Positions 1 to 10,050 of a stretch of DNA of 13,879 nucleotides are shown piece by piece. This stretch comes from Phoronis ovalis (lineage: Eukaryota; Phoronida; Phoronidae). The DNA lies in contig JAOXYB010035572.1 in the NCBI GenBank assembly GCA_028565635.1, positions 1-13,879 on the forward strand, written 5' to 3'. The translations under genes were made by a program, and so were the position numbers. A model generated the notes under the pieces. It did no database searches, was not told the origin of the DNA, and saw only the letters and a list, made by a program, of their open reading frames with translations. Every line of letters starts with the position of its first letter. Within the stretch, counting starts at the first letter, position 1.

Positions 1-2046
1 CCTGTTGTGAGAGTCACGTGAACATGTGACGTCTGAACTCGGCCTTACGTGACCTACATCTCTATCAAGATCTGTGGATTACCACGGGTACCGTCAAGTA
101 AAGTACTGAATTTATACTTAAAAGTTATAATCCTGTTTCATGTGCAGTCAATCAAGTTGATTTGTATTCATGTCTAATTTCATGGTTGGTAGATAATTGT
201 TGGTCTACTAGTTGTGGAAACTGCATGCTGACTTAATTAATTGTTTACATTTTTATTTAACTTTATGCAGTGTTAGTAGTGACTGTTTTTTGTAAAATCA
301 AAACCTGCTTGTTTTTACCATTTCTTATTGCAGAACATGTTGTTGTGTTAAAAACTGAGCACAACAAACTTTGAATGATGATTATCGGCCAAGAAATAGT
401 TATTTTAGCTTCTTGAGCAAAAAGATATATACCTGAACTACGCAATTTTCATGCTACTTGTTTATTTACACACAATAGAAATATTCTATTGAGAGATCTA
501 CTTATGTTTTGAATAGGCTTACTGTATTAACAGGTTGTGATTAATAATATCTTATAAAATCTTTTATTTTAACATTTTAATGTAAACATATTTTTGAAGA
601 TTATTAAAATGCTATCAATAAACTTTGAACCAGAAAAATTGAGCGAGAAATGTTAGGTATGTCAGTTAAATTATACTCAAGTCATGTACACAGTTAGACA
701 AGATAATTAATATTTTTAGATAAAATAACTTCAAATGATATGTTTCCAGGTGTCAAAACTTTCAGACATGAAATTTTATTGCATATTTATCTCAAACACA
801 AAGATAAATATTTGGTTTTGTAAAATTTACTACTCCGTGATAATGTGTAATAAATCGTGGGGGAATTTTTAAGTACTAGACAAATTCAGAAAAAAGTTCA
901 TTTTATACAGTAAACATTACGCTAATCCGTTTACACACATATTTCAAGGTAATGACTCAGCTAAATTTGTTGTATGTAAGGTATTTTAAATTACGATTCA
1001 TCATTATTATATGTTACGTAAAAATGGTTTGAATTTTTTTTTGGAATCAGGAATACAAGTTTCCGAAAAGTGTGCTTCTTTTTATTGTCGAGTACGCGGC
1101 AATTATGTCCTAATTAACCCATTTCTTGGTTAGCTGCTTACAAAACGTGTTATATTTTTTGTAACAAATTTGATTTTACTACTTGAATCAATAAATAATA
1201 CTGTCTATAAATTATTTCAATACTGTGCAATGCAACATGAAACTTGTCAAAAGTTGTAAAACTAGTTTTATTAATTAGTCCTTGATAATATGAGAAATGC
1301 AAACTTCTTATATAATGCAAATTTTACTTGTACATTTAACTTTGTAATTCGTTAATTTTGATAGAATATGAATTGTTTTATTTCTTAAACACAAAATATA
1401 TTGGTGTTGCTGCTATTGACCACGGTTGAGATACACGGAGCGCATTTAGTGCAGTTAACCCGGCTGCGTACAATCTTTTAGCAATGATTTAAAAAAATTT
1501 AGTCACCCTATATATGCTTTAGTGTATTTCAATAAATATTTAGGATGAAATTATCCGCACAAAAATGCAAAAAAGTGCAAATCATCTAACTTAAAGGTTA
1601 TTTGTATAAACACTGGCGACTTAATCAAAAATTATATCCCGTTGTTTGCTTCTGCTATAACGAGATATATATGGTACCACGTGACAATATGTTTTATGCA
1701 ATGTCTTTATTTTTACACAAAACTACGTATTCTAATTCCTGATTATAGAATAAGACGGATTACCCAAAAAACATTCTTGTGTATAACTAAATCTTAGATA
1801 TAATGAGTTATGCAACTCTACATTCTTACACAATCTAGCCCTACAGTAAAATCCTACGTATTCTGATGTAAACTCAAGCATATGTGAAATATACTTTTCT
1901 CATCATATCTACGCGAAACTACGCATAACTGGCTTTTCGTCTAGTGTTTGCGATACATTGACAAATAAGAGACTAAAAGATGCTTCACATTGTCAACTTT
2001 TAGTTCCAATGGTATGTAATAAATAATGTTTATCCAATATACAGTC
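1..2046. other. AT-rich non-coding DNA
   Basis: No supported gene, RNA or mobile element. The first 110 bases are less AT-rich and contain an imperfect palindrome, gtcacgtgaacatgtgac (14-31), with an E-box CACGTG, but all frames are broken by stops. A small hairpin, caatagaa-ata-ttctattg, lies near 473-491. Confidence 0.6.
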
Positions 2047-2368
2047 AACAAGCAACTAAATTTCCAGCTATAGCGATCGAATTGTGAGGCCGCAACGTTC
2101 GGACTTGGTGTATATTTCGAATCTGATTCTGAATCTGGTTCTGGGGATAAAAAAACTGTGTATCTCGAAATGTTCAAAAAGTATTTTTTTTTATAAAAGT
2201 CGTTGATGTCAACAAATTCCACAAAAAATTATCTCTGCTCATTTCTTCTTTTATGCTAACCCGCATTAATAGATAATTTTCAAAATAATACAAACGATTT
2301 TTTTGAATATATTCACGGATATTTAGCAGATAAACCAAAAAGCTAGTAACACTAGTTATAAAAGTTTC
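2047..2368. repeat. Tandem duplication, copy 1
   Basis: Matches 2419-2736 almost end to end with scattered substitutions and small indels. The best-kept parts are tgaggccgcaacgttcggac, a block of about 40 bases that includes the internal double motif gaatctgattct/gaatctggttct (2118-2155), caaaaaattatctctgct, and ctagtaacactagtta. The second copy starts about 370 bases after the first. Partial open frames on the - strand run through both copies, but the same conserved bases fall in different frames in the two copies, which argues against protein selection. Confidence 0.85.
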
Positions 2369-2417
2369 TTCATACATGCCTAGAATACCCGGGAAAAAGT
2401 GAAAAAACATTGTTGCT
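2369..2417 (+). repeat. Inverted repeat, left arm
   Basis: Begins ttcatacatgcctagaatac and ends aaaacattgttgct. About 44 of 49 bases pair with the reverse complement of 2737-2785. It directly follows the gtttct end of copy 1 of the tandem unit and directly precedes copy 2. Confidence 0.85.
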
Positions 2418-2418
2418 G

Positions 2419-2736
2419 GCAACCAAATTTCCAGCAATAGATATCGAAATATGAGGCCGCAACGTTCGGACAGTTTATTTCGAATCTGATTCTGAATCTG
2501 GTTCTGGGGATAAAAAAAAGTTGTGCACCTCAAAATGTTCAAAAAATAATTTTTCTTACAGTAAAAGTCGGTGGTGTCAACAAATTGCACAAAAAATTAT
2601 CTCTGCTTATTTCTTCTTTTATGCTAACTCGTATTAACAAATAATTTTCAAAATATTTCAAACGATTTTTTTTATATATTCACGGATTTTTAGCGGATAA
2701 ACCGAAAAGCTAGTAACACTAGTTACAAAAGTTTCT
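2419..2736. repeat. Tandem duplication, copy 2
   Basis: Second copy of the 2047-2368 unit, same orientation. It is enclosed by a 49-base inverted repeat (2369-2417 and 2737-2785), while copy 1 is followed by only the left arm. Divergence between copies is moderate, so the duplication is not recent. Confidence 0.85.
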
Positions 2737-2785
2737 AGCAACAATGTTTTTTCACTTTTTCGTGAGTATTCTAGGTGTGTATGAA
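2737..2785 (-). repeat. Inverted repeat, right arm
   Basis: Begins agcaacaatgttttttcac and ends with tgtgtatgaa; it is the reverse complement of 2369-2417 with about five mismatches. It directly follows the gtttct end of copy 2. Together the arms could fold as a foldback element of about 417 bases with copy 2 as its loop. I see no clear target-site duplication outside the arms. Confidence 0.85.
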
Positions 2786-3094
2786 GGGGTACAATGATAC
2801 CAAATGTGGAGGGATATGCCAGACTTGTTTTACAAGTTTCTCTTCTATTACTATTAGTAACCACATAGTTGACTTTTAGTTCGTCAGCCGAGGCCAAAAA
2901 ATGGACCGAGCGCATAAAGGACAAATTGACATTTTTTGAATACCCTTGGTCCCAAATTTATTTTTTAGAATTGTAATTTTGAGCAGAGCTATACAAACAT
3001 TTTCTTTTTAAAGTTCTATTTTTACCAGCTACCTGTCAGGCATGCAAGACTTGTACTACACCTTGTCTTAATTTCAACGGCATTTCACATCTAC
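2786..3094. other. Non-coding DNA between repeat block and hAT-like element
   Basis: Nothing supported. The sequence cacatagttgacttttagttc (2862-2882) resembles cacattgtcaacttttagttc (1987-2007), hinting that the repeat family of the 2047-2785 block extends further on each side. The - strand frame at 2658-2924 overlaps the inverted repeat and looks like a shadow. Confidence 0.5.
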
Positions 3095-3110
3095 CAGTGG
3101 CGGATCCAGG
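3095..3110 (+). repeat. hAT-like terminal inverted repeat, left
   Basis: CAGTGGCGGATCCAGG. It matches the reverse complement of the right end imperfectly: CAGT, GCGGAT and a few single positions agree. Confidence 0.7.
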
Positions 3111-3906
3111 ATCTTTTAAAGGGGGGCGCACATGTTTTTTCGGATACAGGCCAGGAATAGTCATTCAACGATGCATAATAATAACAAGCATTATGGTATA
3201 AAGCATACCTTTACAAAGATACCAACCAACAAGTTTTTTTAGGAGGTAAATTTTTTTGGTTGATCGAGTGATGAGTGAGATTGCAGACCCACGTGTGCTT
3301 TGCACGCGGCATTCGATCCGGGGGGTGGATTACGGAGGGGGGTCGTTCTCTTGGACAAGGGGAGTCCGAGGAGCCTCCCTCAGAAAATTTTGGATTTTTA
3401 CATGCTTTTTCCCTTTTTGGGCATAATTTGAACATAGATTGTTTCCAAAAAATGTTTTAATTTTATATGCAATAAGTTTATAAATTTTAATTAGGGGCCT
3501 GTCTTTATTTAAAATCTTTGGTCTTTCAAAACAGAGACAAGACAGAGATTTGACAATAAAAGATTGCCCATTCATTGGAAAGATACCATACGTAACCTAT
3601 CTATATCATTGCTACTCCTGGCAGACACTGTTACAACAAAAAAATATAAAGCAGCTATAAATCGTACATGAGTACCCAGGCATATGGCCCTTGATGTCGC
3701 AGTTGTTTTACCTATACCAGAAATGTTTATAATTCTAAAATCATCGTGGTTTTAACTGATGAGTCAGAAGTGTTAGAAATTATAGTCTGTATACAAAATA
3801 TTTTACATACCTTTATTATAATTTGCAATTGTTAGTTGCAATTAAATATTCCAAATAATAATTTTTATTTTTTGGGGGGGGAGGGGGCGCGCCTTCCACG
3901 CCCGAT

Positions 3907-3922
3907 GGTAAATCCGCAACTG
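3907..3922 (-). repeat. hAT-like terminal inverted repeat, right
   Basis: Reads CAGTTGCGGATTTACC on the - strand. It is more decayed than the left end, consistent with an old, immobile copy. Confidence 0.65.
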
Positions 3923-4443
3923 ATGTACTTATGGGAAACATACTTGTTGTATAAATGGTGTATTTATTAATCTCTTTACTAGTTATATTCTTTGCAGTTG
4001 GTTCCCTTACTAGTAACTGGCGTCATTGAAATCAGTGTCCGGCGGTCAAACTGGGAAACAAAGCTGAGGGATTAGGGGGAGGGTCAGCCTAATATGAATT
4101 GAAATAAAATAATCAGAATAAAAAATACCGTGTAACTTGAAAATTAGTACAAACTGACTTCAGTGGTATTCTTTGGTCTCAGCTGAAAAAATGCTGCCAC
4201 CAATGAAAATGAAATGAAAATGATGCAAAATATTCTTGTTTTCACAGGTTGACGGCTAATTAGCACTTGATCATTGTATCGTGGCGAATATTATGTGAAA
4301 CGAGTTACTTATCTATCTCGTATGCAAGCAAAACATTTTTATAATTAAATTTAAATAGGACTTTATTGCAGAGCTAAATACCAATAGAATTGTGAAGCTT
4401 TTTTCAATCTGTGCGCTTTTTCACTGCTTGTTTACTTCAGGAC
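3923..4443. other. Non-coding DNA
   Basis: I see no gene or repeat in this stretch beyond short low-complexity runs such as aatgaaaatgaaatgaaaatga at 4204. Confidence 0.5.
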
Positions 4444-4557
4444 GAAGATCTCGCGAGAATGTATGGTGTGCAGAACAAAGATCTCGCGAGAATGTATGGT
4501 GTAGCCGTGCAGAACAAAGATCTCGCGAGAATGTATGGTGTAGCCGTGCAGAACAAA
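4444..4557. repeat. Short tandem array, three units with a TCTCGCGAGA palindrome
   Basis: Three units: the palindromes begin at 4449, 4482 and 4521, giving spacings of 33 and 39 bases. The 6-base difference is the absence of agccgt in the first unit. The units are otherwise nearly identical, so the array is recent or kept homogeneous. Because spacings are multiples of three, all frames stay open through the array (for example KDLARMYGVAVQN on +), but no start, splice context or homology supports translation. Confidence 0.9.
4449..4530. promoter_or_regulatory. Three copies of the CGCG-box TCTCGCGAGA (possible BANP-type binding sites)
   Basis: Perfect 10-base palindromes at 4449-4458, 4482-4491 and 4521-4530. 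In vertebrates TCTCGCGAGA is a known CpG-containing promoter element bound by BANP. Whether that holds in this organism is inference. No gene starts close by in a way I can see. Confidence 0.3.
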
Positions 4558-5943
4558 AATATCACTATTTATGAAATGCAAGAGTTTTGCATTTTGGTTG
4601 ATATATCCGTACATTGGTATGGTTTCCATGTTTTAATAAAAGAAGCTACTATTCAGTTTTGAAACTATTTAAAAAAAATAATTAATCAAATTCATTTCAA
4701 TAATTTGTGAGAAACTTATGAAAAATTAAATAAGTTTATATTAAATATTTTTATACATTGCCTTTTTTAAAATTAACTTGCCATGTTGCATCAAACGGGT
4801 GGCGACATATGGGATTTGCATATTGTATGCATGTTATTTACTTTCTAGAAAGAAACATATATTTAAACAAAGTATACTTTTTTGTATTTGCTTTTTAATA
4901 GTAGATGATTAAAATACTACAAGAAAAGGATTTGGAAAAGACTTCACTCAGTTGACATTTTCGGAATTGTTACCTTTTTCGTGGAACGGCTGAATGCAAT
5001 GGGCATGCTTCCAACCAGGATGTTAGTTGACAAAAAGCCTTTAAAAAGATACGGGATGTTTTTATAAAATCAATGATCCGAGCTTCATTTTACACTATTG
5101 TTGGAAAACGTAAATAGACACCGTACATCAATTTTTAATAATATAATTCGTGCATCGTAAAGAAACTAGCTATTGTCTCCGCGACCGTGCACACACATAT
5201 ATGACATATTTTGTATGTTATTGCTTCATCTTGTCCACCCCCGTGCATACCATAAAATAGGATGAGAATAGGTGACAGTTTAACTGATTAGGATGCTGAT
5301 AGTCCTTAATAAGTATATTATTTACTTGAAGAAAAGCAAAAACATACCATAGCACACTCTCTTACGGCACCCTACAGGTCCTATTCATGTTGCCAGTCCC
5401 GACAACAGGTCGATCACACATCTGTATATACTTATACATACTGGAATACCAAGGTGGATACCAATTTCGTCTTCCTATTTCTATTTATTTGTATTTTTAT
5501 GATGGTCGTTCGCGCGTGCACAGTTCGACCTTAGACGTATTTTAAAGTATAAGTACCCCTGCGACGAAATTTCACTCGATTAACCAAACCTTTAGTAGTA
5601 TTAGAGTATTCGTCAAAATTATACCAACCCATGCCCATTCATCATGTACAATTAGGTAATTTTATTCACATTTTACGCGTTTTAGACGAGAGTAAACTTC
5701 ACATTTAAATTAATGTGCTTTGATCTTGATACTGGGAAAAACACGAATGTATCTATATGCCTGACAATTTGAGTAATTGCACTTTTTATGAAAAAATAAC
5801 TAGTCGTCCCGGTTGGATGCATGCTGTCAGGATCGGTTGTCACATGTTGCCTTTCTGTGCTAAACTAGTAATGAATATGAATAATATGTATAATGCAACA
5901 ACCACGTAAAACTAGAGCTATAGAAGTAGTTGATGACATGATG
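4558..5943. other. AT-rich non-coding DNA
   Basis: I see no gene, RNA gene or repeat pair that I can support. Short GC-richer patches at 5360-5420 and 5510-5530 carry no open frame with splice context. Confidence 0.5.
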
Positions 5944-6137
5944 ATGTTGCAGCAAAACATGATATTTGTCAGATATGTTTTTGGCTGCTGAAATAATTTG
6001 ATTCTCAGAAAATTAATACTTATATCTTATTTTGTTTTCTTTATGTGACAGAAATAAGCATGGAAGCAATTTGAAAATTTTGTAGAGACAAACTGTGCAC
6101 ATTTGAAAATTGCTTTTTGCGCAATAATATTTAGAAT
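5944..6137. repeat. Diverged tandem duplication, copy 1
   Basis: Aligns with 6158-6347 at an offset of about 215 bases. Shared blocks include gcaaaacatgatatttgtcagatatgtttt, cagaaaatta, tgtgacagaaa and atggaagcaatttgaaaattttgt. In-frame stops in this copy where copy 2 is open show that neither copy is under coding selection. Confidence 0.85.
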
Positions 6138-6157
6138 CACGATTCATTATGAGCGTT

Positions 6158-6347
6158 GATATTGTAGCAAAACATGATATTTGTCAGATATGTTTTCTGC
6201 AGCTGAGATTATTTGATTCCCAGAAAATTAGTTCTTATTTTGTTATTTTGTGTGACAGAAAAAAATTATGGAAGCAATTTGAAAATTTTGTGGAGACAAA
6301 GTGTGCAAATTTGATAACTGAATTTTACGCAGTAATGTTTAATTTTA
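6158..6347. repeat. Diverged tandem duplication, copy 2
   Basis: Same orientation as copy 1, separated from it by about 20 bases. An open frame at 6149-6373 (74 codons) covers this copy, but the sister copy has stops in the same frame and the base differences show no codon-position bias that I can see, so I do not call a gene. Confidence 0.85.
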
Positions 6348-7444
6348 AGATGGCTGCCGGCACCAAAGTATAATTATTCAGCAGACTTGTTTTCGGGCGA
6401 AATAGATATGTTATGGGCACATCATTACTTTTTATTTTTTTATTTTAACTTATACACGAGCCAGAAAAAAAATATATATAGAAGTACGAAAACTGGTTTT
6501 GGAGCTTTGGTAGGATGTCTGCGCCCATAGGGACTAACAGACGGATAGGTATGTAGATTGCAGGTATGTAGAGAGAGTAGCATCATACTCCATTACGCGT
6601 TATGTAAGAGTTCGCTGTAACTTATAAAAGCATGTTGGGATTGTATTATACTGCACCTTAATTAGTTCGCATTGTTATTTCGATTTTTAGTAGTAAAGCA
6701 ACATATGTAGTATACACTAGGATATATAAACTCTTAGAGTTTGATATATCCTAGGTATAAACGTACATAAGATCTCTATGTACTGGCGCTGGGTTTTATT
6801 TCCTGGTTCAACTTAGTCCTTGTTTTGTGTTTTCAACCAACGAAAGCCTGGAGATAGCTAGAGATTTACCAAGTTACTAGCCTGACAAACACTAACTCTT
6901 AAAATTACACATTCTGCCTACTAGATATGTATGTCAGTTTTGCATGACTGTATGCGCTCGAGTGTGACAGTCAGTGTGGGTGTTACAATATAACTTATTC
7001 GTAAAACATCTCTGATGTCTTAACACATAAGTATACACAACCCGGAAACCACCTAGTTTTACCAATACCTATTGTCAAATTTCCAATAATTGTGATTTCG
7101 CATGAAATCCGGAATTAAAAATGTATTTGTTAATGTAAATGTTATTTTATTACCATTTGTAAAGTATACAGCTCCAGGCTGCAATTTGCAAATACACATA
7201 CCGGCTACTGGGCTATGTTTTTATGTAAAGCTACAAAGTAACTAGTTTATCCAAGCGGAAAAATGTAGTCTCTACCATATATCTTAGAATTTTTTAAAAA
7301 TATATGAAATTTGTTTAGAAATTAATTTGGAAGAAGTCATCCTTGAAGGGAACATAATTCTAAAAACGCATTCAATATCAAAATATCAATTAAAATTTGC
7401 AGTATTTACATTTGATTGGTGTCAAGACTTTCGCGGGCACTTTA
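6348..7444. other. Non-coding DNA containing one hairpin
   Basis: Apart from the hairpin at 6701-6770, the only structure seen is a short direct repeat, aggtatgtag (6547 and 6562 regions). No coding potential is evident. Confidence 0.5.
6701..6770. repeat. Long imperfect hairpin
   Basis: The core ctaggatatataaactc (6717-6733) pairs with 6737-6754 with one extra base in the right arm and a three-base loop (tta). Weaker pairing continues outward to about 6701 and 6770 (acatatgtagtatac against gtataaacgtacataa). Such a structure could be a foldback element, a cruciform-prone site, or a small structured transcript; nothing else distinguishes these. Confidence 0.7.
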
Positions 7445-7570
7445 TATATAAATAAAGGGATTATCGTTCTTCCGCTTTTCGAGATAATAAACGAAAATTG
7501 AATATGGTTAAGCCCAGACGTTAGTTTACAAGGCACGGTACACTAATGGATGTATTTATTCAGACTGACT
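7445..7570. repeat. Dispersed direct repeat, copy A
   Basis: Matches 10051-10170. The core aaagggattatcgttcttc-gcttttcgagataataaac is nearly identical in both, followed by tggttaa-cccagacgttagtt and a weaker stretch (a-ggatg-att-attc-gact). The unit includes TATATATAAATAAAG at its left edge. I do not recognise the family; there is no visible tRNA-type A/B box or 5S similarity. Confidence 0.85.
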
Positions 7571-9003
7571 TTTAACTATATTACAGTGTGCCTAAGAACT
7601 CTGAGATCCTTCGTTTCTCTGCGTGTTAATTTCTCGCCATTTTTAATGCAATGCAGTGCATTTTTCATATTATTAAAGGTATATTGTTTTCCTTGATTTC
7701 TATAAAGTAAAAAACGAAATCAGAAATTTGTTAATTTAAAAAATCTGACATGCAGTATATCCAGGTATATGTGAGTATAACACGATTCGTGATGCGTATT
7801 TTCTGGATTCGTAATGTGTATTTTCTCTCCATTTTTTATATTACTAGTAAATAGACAATTACTGATGTAAATCATTAAATGCGATTGGCAACCGTAAAAG
7901 CGTGCAGTAAAAATGTTCGACGGTGCCTTTAGCACATTATAATGAAATTTCACTACAAAATAATTTTTATTACATTCTATGTCAAAACAAGAAGCAAAAT
8001 GTATTATTAAATCCCCTGCACAGCATTATGAATAACATTTGACAAAAGCACATATATTTCTGTGTGCGCAATCGTAACAAAACTTAAAGGAGTGTTCCAT
8101 TATGAATTATTATGCGGAACAGAAATTTTGGTAGTGTAGGCTGGAGGCGTGGGAGTTTAACATGAAATGGGTGCTCTGCATATTGACGACACGAATAAAA
8201 AATATCAGACTGCTTCTTTTTTGGGCTTAAAATATTCTTTTGTCACGTAAACATGACATGTAGGAACATATCGAAATATTTCGAATACTTTCCTTTACTA
8301 GATTTGCTTGTATTATAGCTTGGTTTAGTATGTATTTATTTAGCACTTTACAAATATAATAATACTTGTTACATGTTTTATGAACTTGTACTGGTTGCTT
8401 ATAAGATGTTACAATATTTTGAGACTAGGCGCTTGTTGCCATATAAGTTATGTGTGATAAAAAAGTAAGAAACTGTAACAGAAATGTGTTTTGATATGCA
8501 ATTTCAACCAAGTCGGAGCTACCAGTATAGTTTGTTTAACGCTTACGGAAGGTGTCGCACACGGACTGGCCATTATTTCATTATTTATGGCGATGTTGCG
8601 ACCAGTTGAGAAAGTCTGATTTCCATTGAACAGGGATATACAATGCGTTTGTGAACCTTTCCGAAAATCTGGCTCGAAAATTTAGAAATCCATTTGAAAC
8701 ACTGAATGCTCACAATTTGTGATCAACATCCTGCATGTATTATATACTAATGTTACATATTTTGACTTAATAATTAAGTCAATCTACCTAGACATTTCAT
8801 CAGACTATTTTAATAAATAAATATACGTACATATATACACAATTATTTTTGATAATATCTTTTTATAGATAAACTTGAGCAGCGTTTGTTTGAAATTCTC
8901 AATTCCACAATTTGCTGGTCTTCCCTCCCATAAAAATGACCTGTCAATCAATGTATAGTGAACTTTTTTTTTTGCCCTATGAATAAAACCGCAATATGAA
9001 AAC
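7571..9003. other. AT-rich non-coding DNA
   Basis: Two perfect short palindromes (tcgaaatatttcga at 8271-8284; 8762-8782) and no supported gene. A - strand frame at 7720-7953 shows no recognisable domain or splice context. Confidence 0.5.
8762..8782. repeat. Perfect 21-base palindrome
   Basis: ttgacttaat-a-attaagtcaa reads the same on both strands apart from the central base. It could be a dimeric factor site or chance in AT-rich DNA. Confidence 0.6.
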
Positions 9004-9014
9004 TATATATATAG
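9004..9014 (+). promoter_or_regulatory. TATA-like sequence, candidate promoter
   Basis: TATATATATAG sits at the centre of aactatatatatagtt, itself a perfect 16-base palindrome. About 30 bases downstream, an otherwise AT-rich landscape becomes more balanced in composition and leads to a consensus donor at 9129. That arrangement is what a TATA-driven first exon would look like. The window is AT-rich, so chance TATA-like runs are common and this remains a weak call. Confidence 0.25.
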
Positions 9015-9034
9015 TTCGTGATCAAGAAACAGAA

Positions 9035-9128
9035 CTGACTTGAAGCACTGGGAACAGTTGTATCCTCTTTCTGGAGTCTCTTGCGCTGTCAGTATGCAAG
9101 CAGTTTGCTTCTAAAAGCTGATCATTTG
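9035..9128 (+). other. Candidate 5' untranslated first exon of the TRPC-like gene
   Basis: This stretch lies about 30 bases after a TATA-like run and ends at TTTG|GTAAGT, a full-consensus donor. Its base composition is less AT-rich than its surroundings. It contains one short upstream reading frame, ATG at 9094 to TAA at 9112-9114 (MQAVCF). Splicing to the acceptor at 11325 would remove about 2.2 kb and place this leader on the TRPC-like mRNA. The left edge is a guess from the usual TATA-to-start distance. It could equally be a chance donor. Confidence 0.25.
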
Positions 9129-10050
9129 GTAAGTTTAGTGAAAAATAGCATAGGTAATGTTTGACGTTGCTTTTAATTTATTATTATTTATGTGTTTATT
9201 TACGTAAAAGTTCTAACTAGAAGTATAATTTGACCAATGAAAATAAATAATAAAACTTACTTGATCTGACAAATAAAGCAGACAGTATTAAAATTATATA
9301 CAATATTTTAAAATTAGCTACCTTTGCTGTATATACAGCATTTCACTAAAACATTGCTAAAGAAGAAGATTTCCAGACCGTGTATTGCTGCCGTGTCTTG
9401 TATGGCATTGCGTATTTACAATTTATACCAAGAATGTGAAGAATTATCAATTGACAATAATCTTTCTATTTATTTGTGTCGTACATCGTAAAGTATTTTG
9501 GCGCTTGTAAAGCACTGTGAGTGCCGAGAGAGGATGTGCTAGAATGCTACTAATTAAAGTATTGAATAGGTCATAGCATTTGTAACTGTGTATAGTTACC
9601 CATACACGTTATTTTAGTTTTATATAGATGTAAATTGCTAGTATATGATATTATGTATGGTAAATCTTTAGGCACAATACGTAAGTGTCGATTGTAACCT
9701 TGTGATTGTGTACTAGGTTATATCTGCTAGGAGTTTGTGATCTGTTCTGCAGTTTTCACGGTGTTGACAGTTGCACAGTACGATAGTAACGATCATGATT
9801 TAATCCGTTAGTGTTCCATACCTTCTCAACTAACGCCTGGGCTTAACCATAGTCATTTGCTGTTGTATTCCTTCCATTTAACAAGAGCGAAATAAGTACG
9901 TCATTAACCGAGATATGCCTTTCTCTCTGTGTGATCCATTGTCGCCTACCACGTCTATTCTATTTCTGAATAGGTATCGCAGTGTAGCTTGCTTTTTGCT
10001 TAGCGGACTATAGATAACCCATTGTTATACCTATTATTGTAAGTTGCATG
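9129..10050. other. Probable first intron or intergenic DNA
   Basis: Contains the perfect palindrome tgctgtatatacagca (9325-9340) and the possible retroelement tail at 9505-9555. No coding exon seen. If the leader exon at 9035-9128 is real, this is intron. Confidence 0.4.
9505..9555 (+). mobile_element. Possible decayed LINE/SINE 3' tail
   Basis: The run ttgtaaagcactgtgagtgccgagagaggatgtgctagaatgctactaatta resembles the common animal retroelement tail 'gtaaagcgctttgag-gcc...gcgctatataaatgctactaatta', with the characteristic short hairpin agcac/gtgct. Recognition is from pattern memory only; the body of the element is not evident upstream. Confidence 0.3.

Larger units (their letters stand above)
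3095..3922. mobile_element. Non-autonomous hAT-like DNA transposon (MITE)
   Basis: The left end reads CAGTGGCGGATCCAGG followed by a G-rich run (ggggggcgc, from 3121). The right end, read on the opposite strand, starts CAGTTGCGGATTTACC and carries gcgcgccccc and a long C run. The CAGTGGCGGATCCAGG end with a nearby G-run is a familiar hAT-superfamily terminus in animal genomes. The element is about 828 bases, too short for a transposase, and none of its small open frames resembles one. The flanking bases ATCTAC and ATGTAC agree at five of six positions, possibly a decayed 8-base target duplication; this is weak. The internal G-rich block at 3318-3385 gives short frames on both strands that look like shadows. 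Confidence 0.75.

Noticed and set aside
1-110. GC-richer left edge as the end of an upstream exon
   Set aside because: All six frames meet stops within a few tens of bases, and no splice signals are positioned to rescue one.
2174-2590. 138-codon minus-strand open frame across the repeat block
   Set aside because: It spans the junction of two repeat copies and the inverted arm. The same conserved bases are read in a different frame in the 1941-2222 frame, and no domain is recognisable.
2658-2924. 88-codon minus-strand open frame
   Set aside because: It overlaps the right inverted arm and the end of copy 2; there is no recognisable motif or splice context.
3211-3575. Overlapping open frames on both strands
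   Set aside because: They lie inside the hAT-like element, are driven by its G-rich block, and resemble no transposase.
4392-4662. Open frames with a 13-residue repeat (KDLARMYGVAVQN) through the tandem array
   Set aside because: The array's spacings are multiples of three, so any frame without a stop in one unit stays open. Frames are open on both strands, with no exon signals.
6149-6373. 74-codon open frame on +
   Set aside because: The tandem sister copy at 5944-6137 has stops in the same frame, so the frame is not maintained.
7720-7953. 77-codon minus-strand open frame
   Set aside because: No domain, no splice context, and AT-driven composition.
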